Shown: positions 44,856 through 53,928, counted from the stretch's first letter. The stretch is DNA of 56,762 bases from Muricoccus roseus (GCF_900141905.1 NZ_FQZF01000034.1:1-56762), one strand, 5' to 3'. Numbers and translations are program-made. The notes: a model not told the origin generated them from the sequence alone.

Positions 44856-45632
44856 TCAGGCGGAGAGCGGCGCCGGCCGCCGGCGCTGCCAGGCGACGGC
44901 GAAGACGAGGGCGAGCATGACGGCGGCGGTGAGGGCGGCGGGGATGTTCACCTGGTTCACGCCCAGATTCGCGGCCACCACCCCGGTGAAAGCCCAGAGC
45001 AGGGCGGCGGCGAACCAGCCGGCATCGCGCCGCAGCAGCCAGGTGAGCGCGGCGGCGGCGCCGCCGGCGGCGAAGAGGATGACCACGGCCGCCAGCGTCG
45101 CCGCCATGCCGTTCTCGGGCAGGATGCCGGCCTGGCGGGCGGCGGAGGAGAGGTTCACGAAGCTGGCCGCGGTCAGCCAACCGGCGAGGAGCCCCGTGAG
45201 GGGCGAGACGATCCAGCGCGGGCCGAAGCCGGGCTCGGGCGTGCTGCGGGCGAGGAAGAGGGCCGTGAGGGCGCAGGCGAGGCTGATGAGGATGATGAGG
45301 AGCAGCCCGAAGCCGACCGAGCCGGTGAGCTGGGAGGTGACCTGCCAGAGCGTGTTGGCGGCGAAGCTGCCGGCCAGCGGCCAGCCGGTGCGGCGGGCGA
45401 GCGCGCTGTCCCGGTTCGCGGGCAGGAACTGCCAGATGCCGTAGGCGGCGGCGAGGAGGAAGATCACGCTCCAGATGGAGAAGGCATAGCCCGCCGGCAC
45501 GACGGGCGTGCGGGTGGCCGCGGAGACGGCGGCCATGGAGGTGCCGAAGCCGAGCGCCGGGAGGAAGGCCGTCGCGATCTGCACCCAGGGCAGGATGAGG
45601 CAGAGAAGGCGGCGGAGATGGTCCTGCGGCAT
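44856..45632 (-). CDS. TspO/MBR-like integral membrane protein
   Basis: The 258-residue protein has about eight membrane segments. TPVVPAGYAFSIWSVIFLLAAAYGIWQFLP and NTLWQVTSQL resemble the Trp-rich TspO/MBR superfamily, but it is longer than the 160-residue five-helix TspO, so it belongs to the extended relatives of unknown function. The start at 45632 was chosen as the one closest to the first membrane segment. It lies downstream of rpsD on the same strand, separated by a hairpin. Confidence 0.7.
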   Translation of the reverse strand: MPQDHLRRLLCLILPWVQIATAFLPALGFGTSMAAVSAATRTPVVPAGYAFSIWSVIFLLAAAYGIWQFLPANRDSALARRTGWPLAGSFAANTLWQVTSQLTGSVGFGLLLIILISLACALTALFLARSTPEPGFGPRWIVSPLTGLLAGWLTAASFVNLSSAARQAGILPENGMAATLAAVVILFAAGGAAAALTWLLRRDAGWFAAALLWAFTGVVAANLGVNQVNIPAALTAAVMLALVFAVAWQRRRPAPLSA

Positions 45633-45746
45633 GGTGGGCGGTTCCCCGGCTTGGATGGGCCGAAGGTTAGGCCCTTCCGCCGCGCGCACAACGTGGGGGC
45701 GCGGCGGGGGTTTGGGGGCCCGGAACGAGGAACCCCCTTCGCGGAT

Positions 45747-45769
45747 GGGCAGGGCCTTGCGCCCTGCCC
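45747..45769 (-). terminator. Hairpin after rpsD
   Basis: GGGCAGGGC (45747-45755) and GCCCTGCCC (45761-45769) pair perfectly over 5 bases, 7 bases past the rpsD stop on the minus strand. There is no T-run. Confidence 0.45.
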
Positions 45770-45776
45770 GCCGTCA

Positions 45777-46394
45777 TCAGCGCGAGTAGAACTCGACCAC
45801 CAGGTTCGGTTCCATCTGCACGGGGTAGGGCACGTCCGACAGCTTGGGGGCGCGGACGAAGGAGCCCTTCATCTGGCGGTGGTCCACCTGGATGTACTCG
45901 GGCACGTCGCGCTCGCCGGACTGGGCGGCGTCGAGCACGGCGGTGAGGCCCTTGGACTTCTCCTTCACCTCGACGATGTCGCCATCCTTCACGAGATAGG
46001 AGGGGATGTTCACGCGCTTGCCGTTCACGGTGACATGGCCGTGGTTGACGAACTGGCGCGAGGCGAAGGGGGTGACCGCGAACTTCATGCGGTACACCAC
46101 CGCGTCCAGCCGGCGCTCGAGCAGCTCGATCAGGTTCTCGGAGGTGTCGCCCTTACGGCGCACGGCCTCGTCGTAATACTTGCGGAACTGCTTCTCGCCG
46201 ATGTTGCCGTAGTAGCCCTTGAGCTTCTGCTTGGCCATCAGCTGGATGCCGAAGTCGGTCGGCTTGTTCTTACGGCGCTGGCCATGCTGGCCGGGGCCAT
46301 ACTCGCGCTTGGCGATCGGGGACTTGGCGCGGCCCCACAGGTTCACGCCGAGGCGGCGGTTGATCTTGTACTTGCTTTCCGCGCGCTTGGTCAT
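45777..46394 (-). CDS. rpsD: Small ribosomal subunit protein S4 (uS4)
   Basis: The 205-residue protein is a standard uS4: [26 protein letters not shown] at the start and the S4 RNA-binding domain [46 protein letters not shown]. It binds 16S rRNA early in assembly. It stands alone here, away from the main ribosomal protein operons, as in many alphaproteobacteria. A strong promoter lies about 190 bases upstream, leaving a long structured leader. Confidence 0.98.
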   Translation of the reverse strand: MTKRAESKYKINRRLGVNLWGRAKSPIAKREYGPGQHGQRRKNKPTDFGIQLMAKQKLKGYYGNIGEKQFRKYYDEAVRRKGDTSENLIELLERRLDAVVYRMKFAVTPFASRQFVNHGHVTVNGKRVNIPSYLVKDGDIVEVKEKSKGLTAVLDAAQSGERDVPEYIQVDHRQMKGSFVRAPKLSDVPYPVQMEPNLVVEFYSR

Positions 46395-46482
46395 GCGCCG
46401 GCTCCTTCATCGCTCGTCCGGGCTGCGCCCCCGCATTCGCGGTGTGGCTTTGCCCGTGGTGTTGTCCCGGTAGTCCGTCGGA

Positions 46483-46500
46483 CCCCGCGGAACTGCGGGG
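46483..46500 (-). promoter_or_regulatory. Stem-loop in the rpsD leader
   Basis: CCCCGC (46483-46488) and GCGGGG (46495-46500) form a stem over 6 bases in the rpsD 5' leader. A small GTCCG-A-CGGAC stem adjoins it. S4 represses its own message in other bacteria by binding a folded leader, so this is a possible control site; the fold does not match a model I know. Confidence 0.35.
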
Positions 46501-46582
46501 GCCGGGGCGGGCGCGCGCCGCTCATGGGTCCGGATCAGGCCGGTGCCCCTGGGTGCGTCCACGTTCCCGGGAAGAGGGGCGG

Positions 46583-46611
46583 CCGATAGGGGATCGGGCG
46601 GCGCTTGTCAA
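46583..46611 (-). promoter_or_regulatory. Sigma-70 promoter of rpsD
   Basis: TTGACA (46611-46606) and TATCGG (46588-46583) on the minus strand have a 17-base spacer. The -35 box is the perfect consensus. Transcription would start near 46576, giving a leader of about 180 bases. Confidence 0.75.
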
Positions 46612-46640
46612 ACCCCGTGGGCCCGCTTAACCGGCGTGGC

Positions 46641-46859
46641 ATGGGACTTCGCGAAGACATCCTCATCCTCGGGCTGACGGCGGGGGTGGTCGGCAGCCTG
46701 GTCGGCGGGCTGATGCTGGGCATCGGGCTGGGCATGGTGACGCAGGGCGCCCATGCCGGCTGGGTGCTGGTGCTGCCCTCCGCGCCCGTGGCGGGGCTGA
46801 TCGGGCTGTGGCTGGCCAGGCGGCTGGTGCGGCGGCAGGAGATCGGCGGGCAGGGCTGA
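46641..46859 (+). CDS. Small two-helix membrane protein
   Basis: The 72-residue protein has two hydrophobic segments (about 7-30 and 39-57), separated by a short loop, and a basic C-terminal tail (ARRLVRRQE). Its ATG lies 30 bases from the divergent rpsD promoter. No family is recognised; it could be a small inner-membrane protein. A ribosome site is not evident. Confidence 0.55.
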   Translation: MGLREDILILGLTAGVVGSLVGGLMLGIGLGMVTQGAHAGWVLVLPSAPVAGLIGLWLARRLVRRQEIGGQG

Positions 46860-46980
46860 GGTCCGGGGCGAGGGTGCGCAGGGGCCGCGCTGGTTGGGCT
46901 TCCAACCATTGTCTTAACAGGACGTCATGACCTAGCCTTCATGCGGAACGGCGCGAACAAGCGCCGCCGAGGAGGAACTC

Positions 46981-48216
46981 ATGACGTCCCAGCTCGTGTT
47001 GCGATCGGCCCTGGCCGGCGCGCTCTCCCTCGCCTTTGCCTTGCCGAGCCTCGCCCAGCAGCCGGCGCCCGCCTCGCCCCCTGCCGCCTCCCCGCCCGCC
47101 TGGGCGCAGGGCCGCTCGGCCGACCAGGCGAACAGCCCCCTCGCCCCGCATGCGCCACGGCTGACCGCGACGCCCGTGGACCGTATCCCGGTCGGTGCCA
47201 TCCGCCTGCCCCAGGGCTTCCGGGCGGAGCTCTGGGCCTCGGGCATGCCGGGCGCGCGGATGATGGCGCGCGGCGAGGACGGGACGGTCTATGTCGGCAC
47301 GCGCGCGATCGGGCGCGTATATGCGGTGAAGGACGAGGGCGGCACGCGCACGCCGCGCGTGCTGGCGCAGCGGCTGGACAACCCGAACGGCGTCGCGGTG
47401 CGGGACGGCTCGCTCTATGTCATCGCGATCAACCGGGTGCTGCGCTACGACAATATCGCGCAGAACCCGAATGCCGAGCCGGTGGAGCTGACCCAGGCCT
47501 TCAACCTGCCGACCGAGACGCATCACGGCTGGAAGTTCGTGGCCTTCGGGCCCGACGGCAAGCTGTACATGAATATCGGCGTGCCCTGTAACGTCTGCAC
47601 CTTCGACGAGAACCGCCACGCGCTGATCGTGCGCTTCAACCCCGATGGCTCCGGCCGCGAGGTGATGGGCCAGGGCGTGCGCAACTCGGTGGGCTTCGAC
47701 TGGCGGCCGGGCACGAACGTGCTCTATGCCAGCAACAACGCGCGGGACTGGGCGGGCAACGACACGCCGGAGGACACGCTGCACCGGCTGGCCCGGGCCG
47801 GCGAGCATCACGGCTTCCCCTATTGCTCTGGCGCTGCCTGGCAGGACCCGGGGCATACGGGGCGGAAGTGCTCGGAATTCCCGGCGCCCGTCGCGCTGCT
47901 CGGGCCGCACACGGCGCCGCTGGGGATGCGCTTCTACAACGGCACCATGTTCCCCGAGGCCTATCGCGGCCGCGCCTTCGTCGCGCGCCACGGCTCCTGG
48001 AACCGCGACGCCAAAACCGGCTTCGACGTGGTGACGGTGGCGCTGAACGAGGACGGCTCGCAGGGGACGGTGGAGCCCTTCCTGACCGGGCTGCTCGACA
48101 GCGGGGACAACAGCTTCAAGGGCCGGCCGACCGACGTGCTGGTGATGCCCGACGGCTCGATGCTCGTCTCCGACGAGCAGAACGGCGCGATCTACCGGAT
48201 CACCTATCAGCGGTGA
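46981..48216 (+). CDS. PQQ-dependent sugar (sorbosone-type) dehydrogenase
   Basis: The 411-residue protein has a signal peptide (cleavage near SLA-QQP), a proline-rich linker, and a six-bladed propeller of the soluble glucose/sorbosone dehydrogenase type: IRLPQGFRAELWASGMPGARMM, LDNPNGVAVRDGSLYV, HHGWKFVAFGPDGKLYMNIG, RNSVGFDWRPGTNVLYASNNARDW, and GSWNRDAKTGFDVV. The Asn, Arg and His positions fit PQQ binding. It would oxidise an aldose in the periplasm and pass electrons to the cytochrome c encoded next. The pqq operon faces it. Confidence 0.92.
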   Translation: MTSQLVLRSALAGALSLAFALPSLAQQPAPASPPAASPPAWAQGRSADQANSPLAPHAPRLTATPVDRIPVGAIRLPQGFRAELWASGMPGARMMARGEDGTVYVGTRAIGRVYAVKDEGGTRTPRVLAQRLDNPNGVAVRDGSLYVIAINRVLRYDNIAQNPNAEPVELTQAFNLPTETHHGWKFVAFGPDGKLYMNIGVPCNVCTFDENRHALIVRFNPDGSGREVMGQGVRNSVGFDWRPGTNVLYASNNARDWAGNDTPEDTLHRLARAGEHHGFPYCSGAAWQDPGHTGRKCSEFPAPVALLGPHTAPLGMRFYNGTMFPEAYRGRAFVARHGSWNRDAKTGFDVVTVALNEDGSQGTVEPFLTGLLDSGDNSFKGRPTDVLVMPDGSMLVSDEQNGAIYRITYQR

Positions 48217-48830
48217 GCGGATTGAAGGCTTGGATCATGGGGCTGGCGCTGATGGCGCCAGCCTTTTTCGCCCCCGCCTTTGTCGGCCCTGCCATGGCGC
48301 AGGACGCGGCGGTGGAGCGCGGCGCGGCGGTCGCCGCCGAGCGCAATTGTGGCGCCTGCCATGGAGAACGCGGCGTCTCCGCCACGCCTTCCATCCCCTC
48401 CCTCGCCGGGCAGCAAGGCGAGTTCGTCACGCTGCAACTCGTGATGTTCCGCGAGGGGCTGCGCGACGTGCCGCCGATGATGACCGCGACCGAAGGGCTG
48501 ACGGACACGCAGCTCGAGGATCTCGGGGCCTATTTCGCCTCCCTGCCGCATGGGGTGCCGCCGGACCGCGCGCGGCGGAACGTGGGCGCCTTCAACAACG
48601 GGGCGGCGCTGGCGAACCGGCTGCGCTGCGGCGTGTGCCACCTGCCGAACCTGACGGGCCAGGCCCAGGTGCCGCGCATCGCAGGGCAGCGGGAAGACTT
48701 CCTGGCGGCGACGCTGAAGGCCTATCGCGATAGCCAGCGGCACGGGACGGATACGCAGATGAACGCGGCGGTGCATGGGCTGACGGACGCGCAGATCGAC
48801 GCGATCGCGCATTACGTGGCGCAGCGGTGA
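48213..48830 (+). CDS. Periplasmic di-haem cytochrome c (c4-like)
   Basis: The 205-residue protein starts at a GTG overlapping the dehydrogenase stop by four bases. A signal peptide ends near AMA-QDA. Two haem-binding motifs, CGACH (46-50) and CGVCH (139-143), sit in two similar half-domains as in cytochromes c4. Methionines that could serve as axial ligands follow each motif. The overlap indicates coupled expression, so it is almost surely the electron acceptor of the quinoprotein. Repeat copy E follows. Confidence 0.93.
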   Translation: MSGLKAWIMGLALMAPAFFAPAFVGPAMAQDAAVERGAAVAAERNCGACHGERGVSATPSIPSLAGQQGEFVTLQLVMFREGLRDVPPMMTATEGLTDTQLEDLGAYFASLPHGVPPDRARRNVGAFNNGAALANRLRCGVCHLPNLTGQAQVPRIAGQREDFLAATLKAYRDSQRHGTDTQMNAAVHGLTDAQIDAIAHYVAQR

Positions 48831-48880
48831 GGATGCCGGCGGGCGCTTTGCGGGCGTTCTGGGCTGCCGGGCTTCCCGGT

Positions 48881-49155
48881 GAGGGCCCTGCCCTCTCCGG
48901 ACCTCTCCCGCCAAGGGCCTGAGGCCATTGGAACCCCGTCTGACTGCCGTGGATACGATGCTCGTAGGGGCGTCTGGTTGAAGGGGATTGATCCTGCGCT
49001 TGCAGTCGCCTGAGGTCATCGACCTCAGGCGCCCCGCCAGCTGAGTGATTCCAAACTCGAAGAAAAAGATGATGGGTCGAAGGCACTGCCTTCGACGGGT
49101 CCGGGGAGAGGAAGAATTCCTTCTTCCTCTCCCCGGGACAGACCACCGCATCAGG
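48881..49155 (-). repeat. Four-hairpin intergenic repeat (copy E, inverted)
   Basis: Complete copy in the minus orientation, between the cytochrome gene and pqqE. On the minus strand: stem 1 with GGAA loop; a short extra insertion with its own inverted repeat (GTCGAAGGCA and TGCCTTCGAC, 49076-49099) between stem 1 and stem 2; stem 2 with a variable three-base loop; the TATCCACGGCAGTCA box; stem 3 with one mismatch; stem 4 GAGGGC-AGG-GCCCTC. Confidence 0.92.
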
Positions 49156-49172
49156 CAAGAGCCCCACGACGA

Positions 49173-50279
49173 TCAAGCCTCGGACGGAATCCGGGGCATC
49201 TCGCGATAGGTGAAGTCCGCCCCGGCGATGGCGGCATCCCGCACCGCGAGGTCGAGCAGGTGGTGGTGGGGGGACAGGGCGCAGGCGGGGTCGGTGTTCG
49301 CGGCGTCCCCGGTCAGGGCGAAGGCCTGGCAGCGGCAGCCGCCCCAGTCCCGTTCGCGGTGGTCGCAGGCGCGGCAGGGTTCGGGCATCCAGGAGGTGCC
49401 GCGGTAGCGCTGGAAGGCCTCGGAATGCGCCCAGATCTCGGCGAGTGAGGCGTCGCGGACATTGGGGAAGTCGAAGCCGGGGAGGCTTTCGGCCGCGTGG
49501 CAGGGCAGCGCGCGGCCAGCGGGGGAGACAGCGATGAAGGAGCGGCCCCAGCCGCCCATGCAGGCCTTCGGGCGGCGCGCGTAGTAGTCGGGCACCACGT
49601 AGTCGATGACGAGGCGGCCGCGCAGCGCCTCGCGCGCGGCGGTGACGGTTTCGGTGGCGGCTTCGAGCTGGGCGCGACTGGGGAGGAGGGCGTCGCGGTT
49701 GCGGAGCGCCCAGCCGTAATACTGCACATGCGCCACCTCCAGCCGGCCCGCGCCGAGATGCAGGGCGAGGTCGATCAGCGCCGGCAGGCGGTCCAGGTTC
49801 TGGCGGTGGACGACGGCGTTGAGGGTGAGCGGCAGGTCGGCGGCCTGGACCGCCTCGGCGAAGGCGAGCTTGCGGACATGGCCGCCGCGCAGGCCGCCGA
49901 TGCGGTCCGCCGAGCCCTCCTCCGCGTCCTGCACGGAGAGCTGGACATGGTCGAGCCCGGCGGCGGCGAGGGCCTTCAGCCGCGCGGTGTCGAGCAGCAC
50001 GCCTGATGTGATGAGGTTGCTGTAGAGGCCGGCGCGCGCGGCATGGGCGACGATCTCGGGCAGGTCCCGGCGGGCGGCGGGCTCGCCGCCGGAGAGGTGG
50101 AGCTGCAGCACGCCGAGGGCGGCGGCCTCGCGGAAGACGCGGCCCCAGGTTTCGGCGTCGAGCTCGGCGGAGGCGCGGGAGAGTTCGACGGGGTTCGAGC
50201 AATAGGGGCAGCGCAGCGGGCAGCGATGCGTCAGCTCCGCCAGGAGGCCCAGGGGTGGAGGCGGCGGAGGGAGGTTCAT
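49173..50279 (-). CDS. pqqE: PQQ biosynthesis radical SAM enzyme PqqE
   Basis: PqqE links the Glu and Tyr side chains of PqqA, the first step in PQQ synthesis. The 368-residue protein has the radical SAM cluster motif Cys20-x3-Cys24-x2-Cys27, the GGEP motif ([14 protein letters not shown]), and a C-terminal SPASM region with many cysteines ([30 protein letters not shown]). It is the last gene of pqqABCDE; its ATG overlaps the pqqD stop by four bases. Confidence 0.97.
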   Translation of the reverse strand: MNLPPPPPPLGLLAELTHRCPLRCPYCSNPVELSRASAELDAETWGRVFREAAALGVLQLHLSGGEPAARRDLPEIVAHAARAGLYSNLITSGVLLDTARLKALAAAGLDHVQLSVQDAEEGSADRIGGLRGGHVRKLAFAEAVQAADLPLTLNAVVHRQNLDRLPALIDLALHLGAGRLEVAHVQYYGWALRNRDALLPSRAQLEAATETVTAAREALRGRLVIDYVVPDYYARRPKACMGGWGRSFIAVSPAGRALPCHAAESLPGFDFPNVRDASLAEIWAHSEAFQRYRGTSWMPEPCRACDHRERDWGGCRCQAFALTGDAANTDPACALSPHHHLLDLAVRDAAIAGADFTYREMPRIPSEA

Positions 50280-50548
50280 GCGGTGACGACGCCCTTGGCC
50301 AGCAGGTCGTCCAGCAGGGTGGTCACGTCGGCGGCGATGGCCTCGCGCGGGGCGTCGAAGCGGGCGGCGAGGTCGTCCACGATCGCGTCCACGCTGCGGC
50401 TGCCGTCAAGCAGGCGGAGGATCTCGAGGGCGATCTCATCGGGCACGAAGAGGCGTTCCGGGCCGACCACCACCCAGCGGGCGCGTGCCGCGTCCTCGCG
50501 CAGGCGCATGCCGCGGGCGAAGCGGGGGATGGCCGTGGGAGCGATCAT
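50276..50548 (-). CDS. pqqD: PqqA-binding chaperone PqqD
   Basis: PqqD binds the PqqA peptide and presents it to PqqE. The 90-residue protein has [57 protein letters not shown], the usual winged-helix-like RRE fold. Its ATG overlaps the pqqC stop by four bases (ATGA), and its stop overlaps pqqE in the same way. It is separate, not fused to PqqC as in some genera. Confidence 0.95.
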   Translation of the reverse strand: MIAPTAIPRFARGMRLREDAARARWVVVGPERLFVPDEIALEILRLLDGSRSVDAIVDDLAARFDAPREAIAADVTTLLDDLLAKGVVTA

Positions 50549-51303
50549 GGGATGCCGGGGACGAAGGCGCCCGGCGGCGGCAGGCCGGGGCTGACATAGG
50601 CGTGGTGCAGCGCGTCCAGCTGGGCCCAGAGCAGGTCGCATTTGAAGCGGAGCGCCGCCAGCACCTGTTCCTGCTGCGCGCGGCTGCGGGCCTCGCGCGT
50701 CACGTAGTCGAGCGCGAAGGCGACGTCCTGCGGCGCCTGGGTGAGGCGCGGGGTGAAGTAGGCGAGCGTCGCCTCGTCCACGAAGTCATAGGCGCGGAGC
50801 ATGCCGCTGACGCGCTCGGAGATGATGGCGGGGGAGAACATCTCGGTGAGCGAGGAGGCGACGGCTTCGAGGAGGCTGCGCTCGCGCACGAAATGGACAT
50901 AGGCGTCCACGGCGAAGCGGGTGGCGGGGAGCAGGCCCTGCAGGGAGGTGACATAGCCGTCCTCCAGGCCGAGGCCGCGCGTCAGCACCAGCCAGCGCTC
51001 CACGCCGCCGGGCTTGCTGCCGTCGCCGTCATGATCCTCCAGCCGGCGGCGCCATTCGCGGCGGAGCGCGGTGGTGGGCAGGCGGGCGAGGAGGGAGGCG
51101 TCCTTCGCGGGGATGCTGGCCTGGTAGTAGTAGCGGTTGAGCGCCCAGGCCTGGACCTGGCCCTTGGTGAGCTTCCCGCCATGCAGCAGGCGGTGGAAGG
51201 GATGCAGGTTGTGGTAGCGCTCGGCGCCGATGGCGCGGAGCTGCGCCTCCAGCTCCTCCGGCGCCAGGAGCCGGTCCTTCTCGTCCTGCGGCAGCGCGCT
51301 CAC
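50545..51303 (-). CDS. pqqC: Pyrroloquinoline-quinone synthase PqqC
   Basis: PqqC carries out the last, oxygen-dependent ring closure and oxidation to PQQ. The 252-residue helical protein has YHNLHPFHRLLHGGKLTKGQVQAWALNRYYYQASIPAKDA and VERWLVLTRGLGL, with the His, Tyr and Arg residues of the active site. It has a GTG start, which overlaps the pqqB stop (GTGA). Confidence 0.97.
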   Translation of the reverse strand: MSALPQDEKDRLLAPEELEAQLRAIGAERYHNLHPFHRLLHGGKLTKGQVQAWALNRYYYQASIPAKDASLLARLPTTALRREWRRRLEDHDGDGSKPGGVERWLVLTRGLGLEDGYVTSLQGLLPATRFAVDAYVHFVRERSLLEAVASSLTEMFSPAIISERVSGMLRAYDFVDEATLAYFTPRLTQAPQDVAFALDYVTREARSRAQQEQVLAALRFKCDLLWAQLDALHHAYVSPGLPPPGAFVPGIP

Positions 51304-52232
51304 GCGGTGATCTCCATGCCGTCCTCGGCCACGTCCCAGCCCGCGGCGGCGACCTGGGCGCGCTCCGGGCTGTCGTCGAGCAGAACGGGGTTGGTGTTGT
51401 TCAGGTGGATGAGGATGCGGCGGCGCACGCCGAGATCGGCGAAGGCGGCGATGGTGCCCCCCTCCCCGCTGATGGACATGTGGCCCATCCGGGCGCCGGT
51501 CTTGGGGCCGGCGCCGGCGCGGATCATCTCGTCGTCACGGAAGAGGGTGCCGTCGAAGAGCACCAGCTCCGCGCCGCGCAGGCGGATGCGGAGGGCCTCG
51601 GTCATCATGGCGCAGCCCGGGATGAAATGGGCGGCAGGTCCCTCCCCGGCGCGGATCGCGAGGCCGATGGTCGCGCCTTCCTCCCCCGGCTCGGCCTCGT
51701 CGCGCGTCTCGAGGAAGAGGGGGACCTTGCCGGGGACGGCATAGGCCTCGACCGTGAGGCCGAGCGGCGCGCCTTCGGCATCGCGCAGCGGCAGGGGCGA
51801 ACCGAGTGGCAGTTCGCGGCGCGGGACGATGGCGGGGTTGAGCGCGCCGAAGATGGGATTGGCCGCGAGCACGCCCAGCGAGGGCGGGGTGGCGTAGAGG
51901 GCGAAGGGGTGGCGTTCGCGGAGAGAGAGAAGGCCCGCGACCGTGTCCACCTCGGCGCCCGTGAGCAGCACGGCGGCGATGGGGGAGTGCCGGATCTGCC
52001 CGGGGCCGGGCCGCGGGTGCAGGGCGGGCGTGGCGGCGAGCTGGGCGGGCAGTTCGGGGGCGGCATTGAGCAGGACCCAGCGTTCCCCGTCCGCGCTGGC
52101 GGCCAGGGCGCATTGGGTGCGGGGGCGCGCGGTGGGATCACCGGCGCGGGCGCGCCGGCAGCCGGGGCCGGCGGAGTTCCATTGCGGAAAGCCACCCCCT
52201 GCCGCCGCGCCGAGCACGATCAGCTTGAGCAT
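51300..52232 (-). CDS. pqqB: PQQ biosynthesis protein PqqB
   Basis: The 310-residue protein is a metallo-beta-lactamase-fold protein, thought to hydroxylate the tyrosine ring of the PQQ precursor. LIVLGAAAGGGFPQWN at the start, VLLTGAEVDTVAGLLSLRERHPF and GHMSISGEGGTIAAFADLGVRRRILIHLNNTNPVL are the family marks. It begins 55 bases after pqqA and overlaps pqqC by four bases. Confidence 0.96.
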   Translation of the reverse strand: MLKLIVLGAAAGGGFPQWNSAGPGCRRARAGDPTARPRTQCALAASADGERWVLLNAAPELPAQLAATPALHPRPGPGQIRHSPIAAVLLTGAEVDTVAGLLSLRERHPFALYATPPSLGVLAANPIFGALNPAIVPRRELPLGSPLPLRDAEGAPLGLTVEAYAVPGKVPLFLETRDEAEPGEEGATIGLAIRAGEGPAAHFIPGCAMMTEALRIRLRGAELVLFDGTLFRDDEMIRAGAGPKTGARMGHMSISGEGGTIAAFADLGVRRRILIHLNNTNPVLLDDSPERAQVAAAGWDVAEDGMEITA

Positions 52233-52287
52233 CGAAATCCTGTCCCCCCGGCGGTTCCCGGGGGGCGCCGGGCGTCAGGCCGTGGCG

Positions 52288-52365
52288 TCAGATCTCGGCG
52301 CAGGCATAGGAGTTGATTTCCATCGCGACGGAGATCTCGACGATCTTGGGGGTCTTCCAGGCCAT
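52288..52365 (-). CDS. pqqA: PQQ precursor peptide PqqA
   Basis: The 25-residue peptide begins MAWKTPKIVEISVAMEINS and has the conserved Glu16 and Tyr20 (motif ExxxY) that become the PQQ skeleton. AGGAGG lies 8 bases before the ATG, a strong site as expected for a peptide needed in excess over its enzymes. It is the first gene of pqqABCDE. At this length it is easily missed by gene finders. Confidence 0.96.
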   Translation of the reverse strand: MAWKTPKIVEISVAMEINSYACAEI

Positions 52366-52405
52366 GTTTCGTTCCTCCTCAGGGCAGCCATGCGGCGCCG
52401 GTGGC

Positions 52406-52434
52406 ATTCGGGCGGATTGCGGGGCCGGCGTCAA
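52406..52434 (-). promoter_or_regulatory. Possible promoter of the pqq operon
   Basis: TTGACG (52434-52429) and CCGAAT (52411-52406) on the minus strand are 17 bases apart. The -35 box is good and the -10 box poor. It lies in the gap between the methyltransferase gene and pqqA. Confidence 0.35.
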
Positions 52435-52461
52435 CGGGCGCCCGCAAGGCCTCTCAAGGCG

Positions 52462-53133
52462 CTATCTGGGGTGGGAACGCCGGATGGCCATCAACGACTT
52501 CGTCAGGCCGAAGGCTTTTTCGCGGATGATCTCGGCGTCGTCGAACAGGGCGCGGAACTGGGCCTGGTCCAGCATGCGGGCGGATTGCAGCATTCCCACC
52601 GCCTCCGCGACCGTCTCCTGCTTCGGCCAGAAGCCGAGGCGGCGGCGCATGAGGATGCGGTAGGCCCAGGATTCCGGCATCCAGTGCAGGAAGGGCGCCC
52701 GGGCATGGGGCTCGACCGGGAACCAGAAATAGGGGGTCTGGACGAAGTAGACGGGGGCGACGCGCTTCACCTCCCGCGCCATGGCGAGCTGGGCGTTCCA
52801 GAGGCCGACATGCTCGATGACGGAGTTGGAGAAGGCGACGTCATAGGCGCCGTCCGCCACCTGGGAGAGGCGGGTGGCATCGCCATGCATGACGCGCACA
52901 TGCTCGACCCGCCCCACATCGGCATGGGCGGGGTCGAGATTGTAGCAATCCACCTGCACCCGGTCGGCGGGAAGTTCGGCGAGCCAGAGACGCCAGAAGC
53001 CGGATGTGCCTCCGATGTCGACGATGCGGCAGAGCGGCTTGCGGGCGAGAACCTCGTCCACCAGGGCGCGGAGGCGGGCGAGCCGGGCGCGCCGGTACGG
53101 ATTGCCGGCCGAATCCGGTCTCACATCGAGCAT
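52462..53133 (-). CDS. Class I SAM-dependent methyltransferase
   Basis: The 223-residue protein has a motif I region IVDIGGTSGFWRLWLAELP near residues 37-55, then CYNLDPAHADVG, HGDATRLSQVADGAYDVAFSNSVIEHVG and YFVQTPYFWFPVEPHARAPFLHWMPESW. The last segment occurs in a methyltransferase group often found with lipid or glycan genes. It lies between pqqA and the phospholipid genes on the same strand. The substrate is unknown. Confidence 0.85.
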   Translation of the reverse strand: MLDVRPDSAGNPYRRARLARLRALVDEVLARKPLCRIVDIGGTSGFWRLWLAELPADRVQVDCYNLDPAHADVGRVEHVRVMHGDATRLSQVADGAYDVAFSNSVIEHVGLWNAQLAMAREVKRVAPVYFVQTPYFWFPVEPHARAPFLHWMPESWAYRILMRRRLGFWPKQETVAEAVGMLQSARMLDQAQFRALFDDAEIIREKAFGLTKSLMAIRRSHPR

Positions 53134-53208
53134 GGGAATCGCTGTCCTGGCGGAGCGGTCAGCGCCGTCGGTATCGCATCGCGTCCATCTCGAAAAGCGG
53201 CAACCGGA

Positions 53209-53928
53209 TCACAAGGAGAGGCTGCGCGTCGCGATTTCGCCAGACTCAGCCACCTGCTGCCATCCTTCGCGCGTCTGCGGCGCATCGGAGAAGCGGAGCG
53301 GCGGGCCGATCCTGAGGCTCAGCGGGCGGAAGGGGCGCGGGGCGCGGGCATGGGCCGGCCAGGCCTCGCGGGCGCCCTCGATCCAGCAGGGAACGACCGG
53401 GATCTCGGTGCCGGCGACGAGCATGCCGAGGCCGGGCTGGAAGGAGGCCATGGCGCCGCTGCGGCTGCGCGTGCCCTCGGGGAAGAGGATGTAGACGAGG
53501 CCGTCCTCGGCGAGGCGGGTCCGCATCGTCTCGAGATCGGCGCGGCGGCTGCGGCCGCGCCAGACCGGCAGGGCGTTGATGGCATAGGCCGAGAGGGCGG
53601 CGACGGCATGGTTCGCGAAGAAGAGGTCCCCCGCCGCCATGGCATGGGCGCGGCGCGCCGCCGGGCCGCGGAGCGCGGCGGAGAGGGCCAGCGCGTCCAG
53701 GTGGCTGGCATGGTTGGCCACCATCACGAAGGGCGGCTGCGCCGGCAGGTTCTCCCGCCCCTCCACCCGGAAGCCGTGGAAGCTGCGGAGATAGGCGCGC
53801 ACGGCGCGGCGCCAGGCGGCGTTCACGCCCAGGCCGAAGAGTCCGGGCTCCCGCCCGAGGCTGCGCAGGCGCTCGGCCGGGCGCAGGCCGAGGTCGCGGG
53901 CGGGGCGGAGCTTCCAGTCCTCCATCAT
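53209..53928 (-). CDS. PlsC-like 1-acyl-glycerol-3-phosphate acyltransferase
   Basis: The 239-residue protein has the acyltransferase motifs NHASHLD (His73, Asp78) and FPEGTRS (149-155), plus the later IPVVPCWIEG. The ATG at 53928 overlaps the stop of the CdsA gene. With CdsA and a CDP-alcohol transferase it forms a three-gene phospholipid set. It is likely a second PlsC-type enzyme with special acceptor use, next to a housekeeping PlsC elsewhere. Confidence 0.92.
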   Translation of the reverse strand: MMEDWKLRPARDLGLRPAERLRSLGREPGLFGLGVNAAWRRAVRAYLRSFHGFRVEGRENLPAQPPFVMVANHASHLDALALSAALRGPAARRAHAMAAGDLFFANHAVAALSAYAINALPVWRGRSRRADLETMRTRLAEDGLVYILFPEGTRSRSGAMASFQPGLGMLVAGTEIPVVPCWIEGAREAWPAHARAPRPFRPLSLRIGPPLRFSDAPQTREGWQQVAESGEIATRSLSL

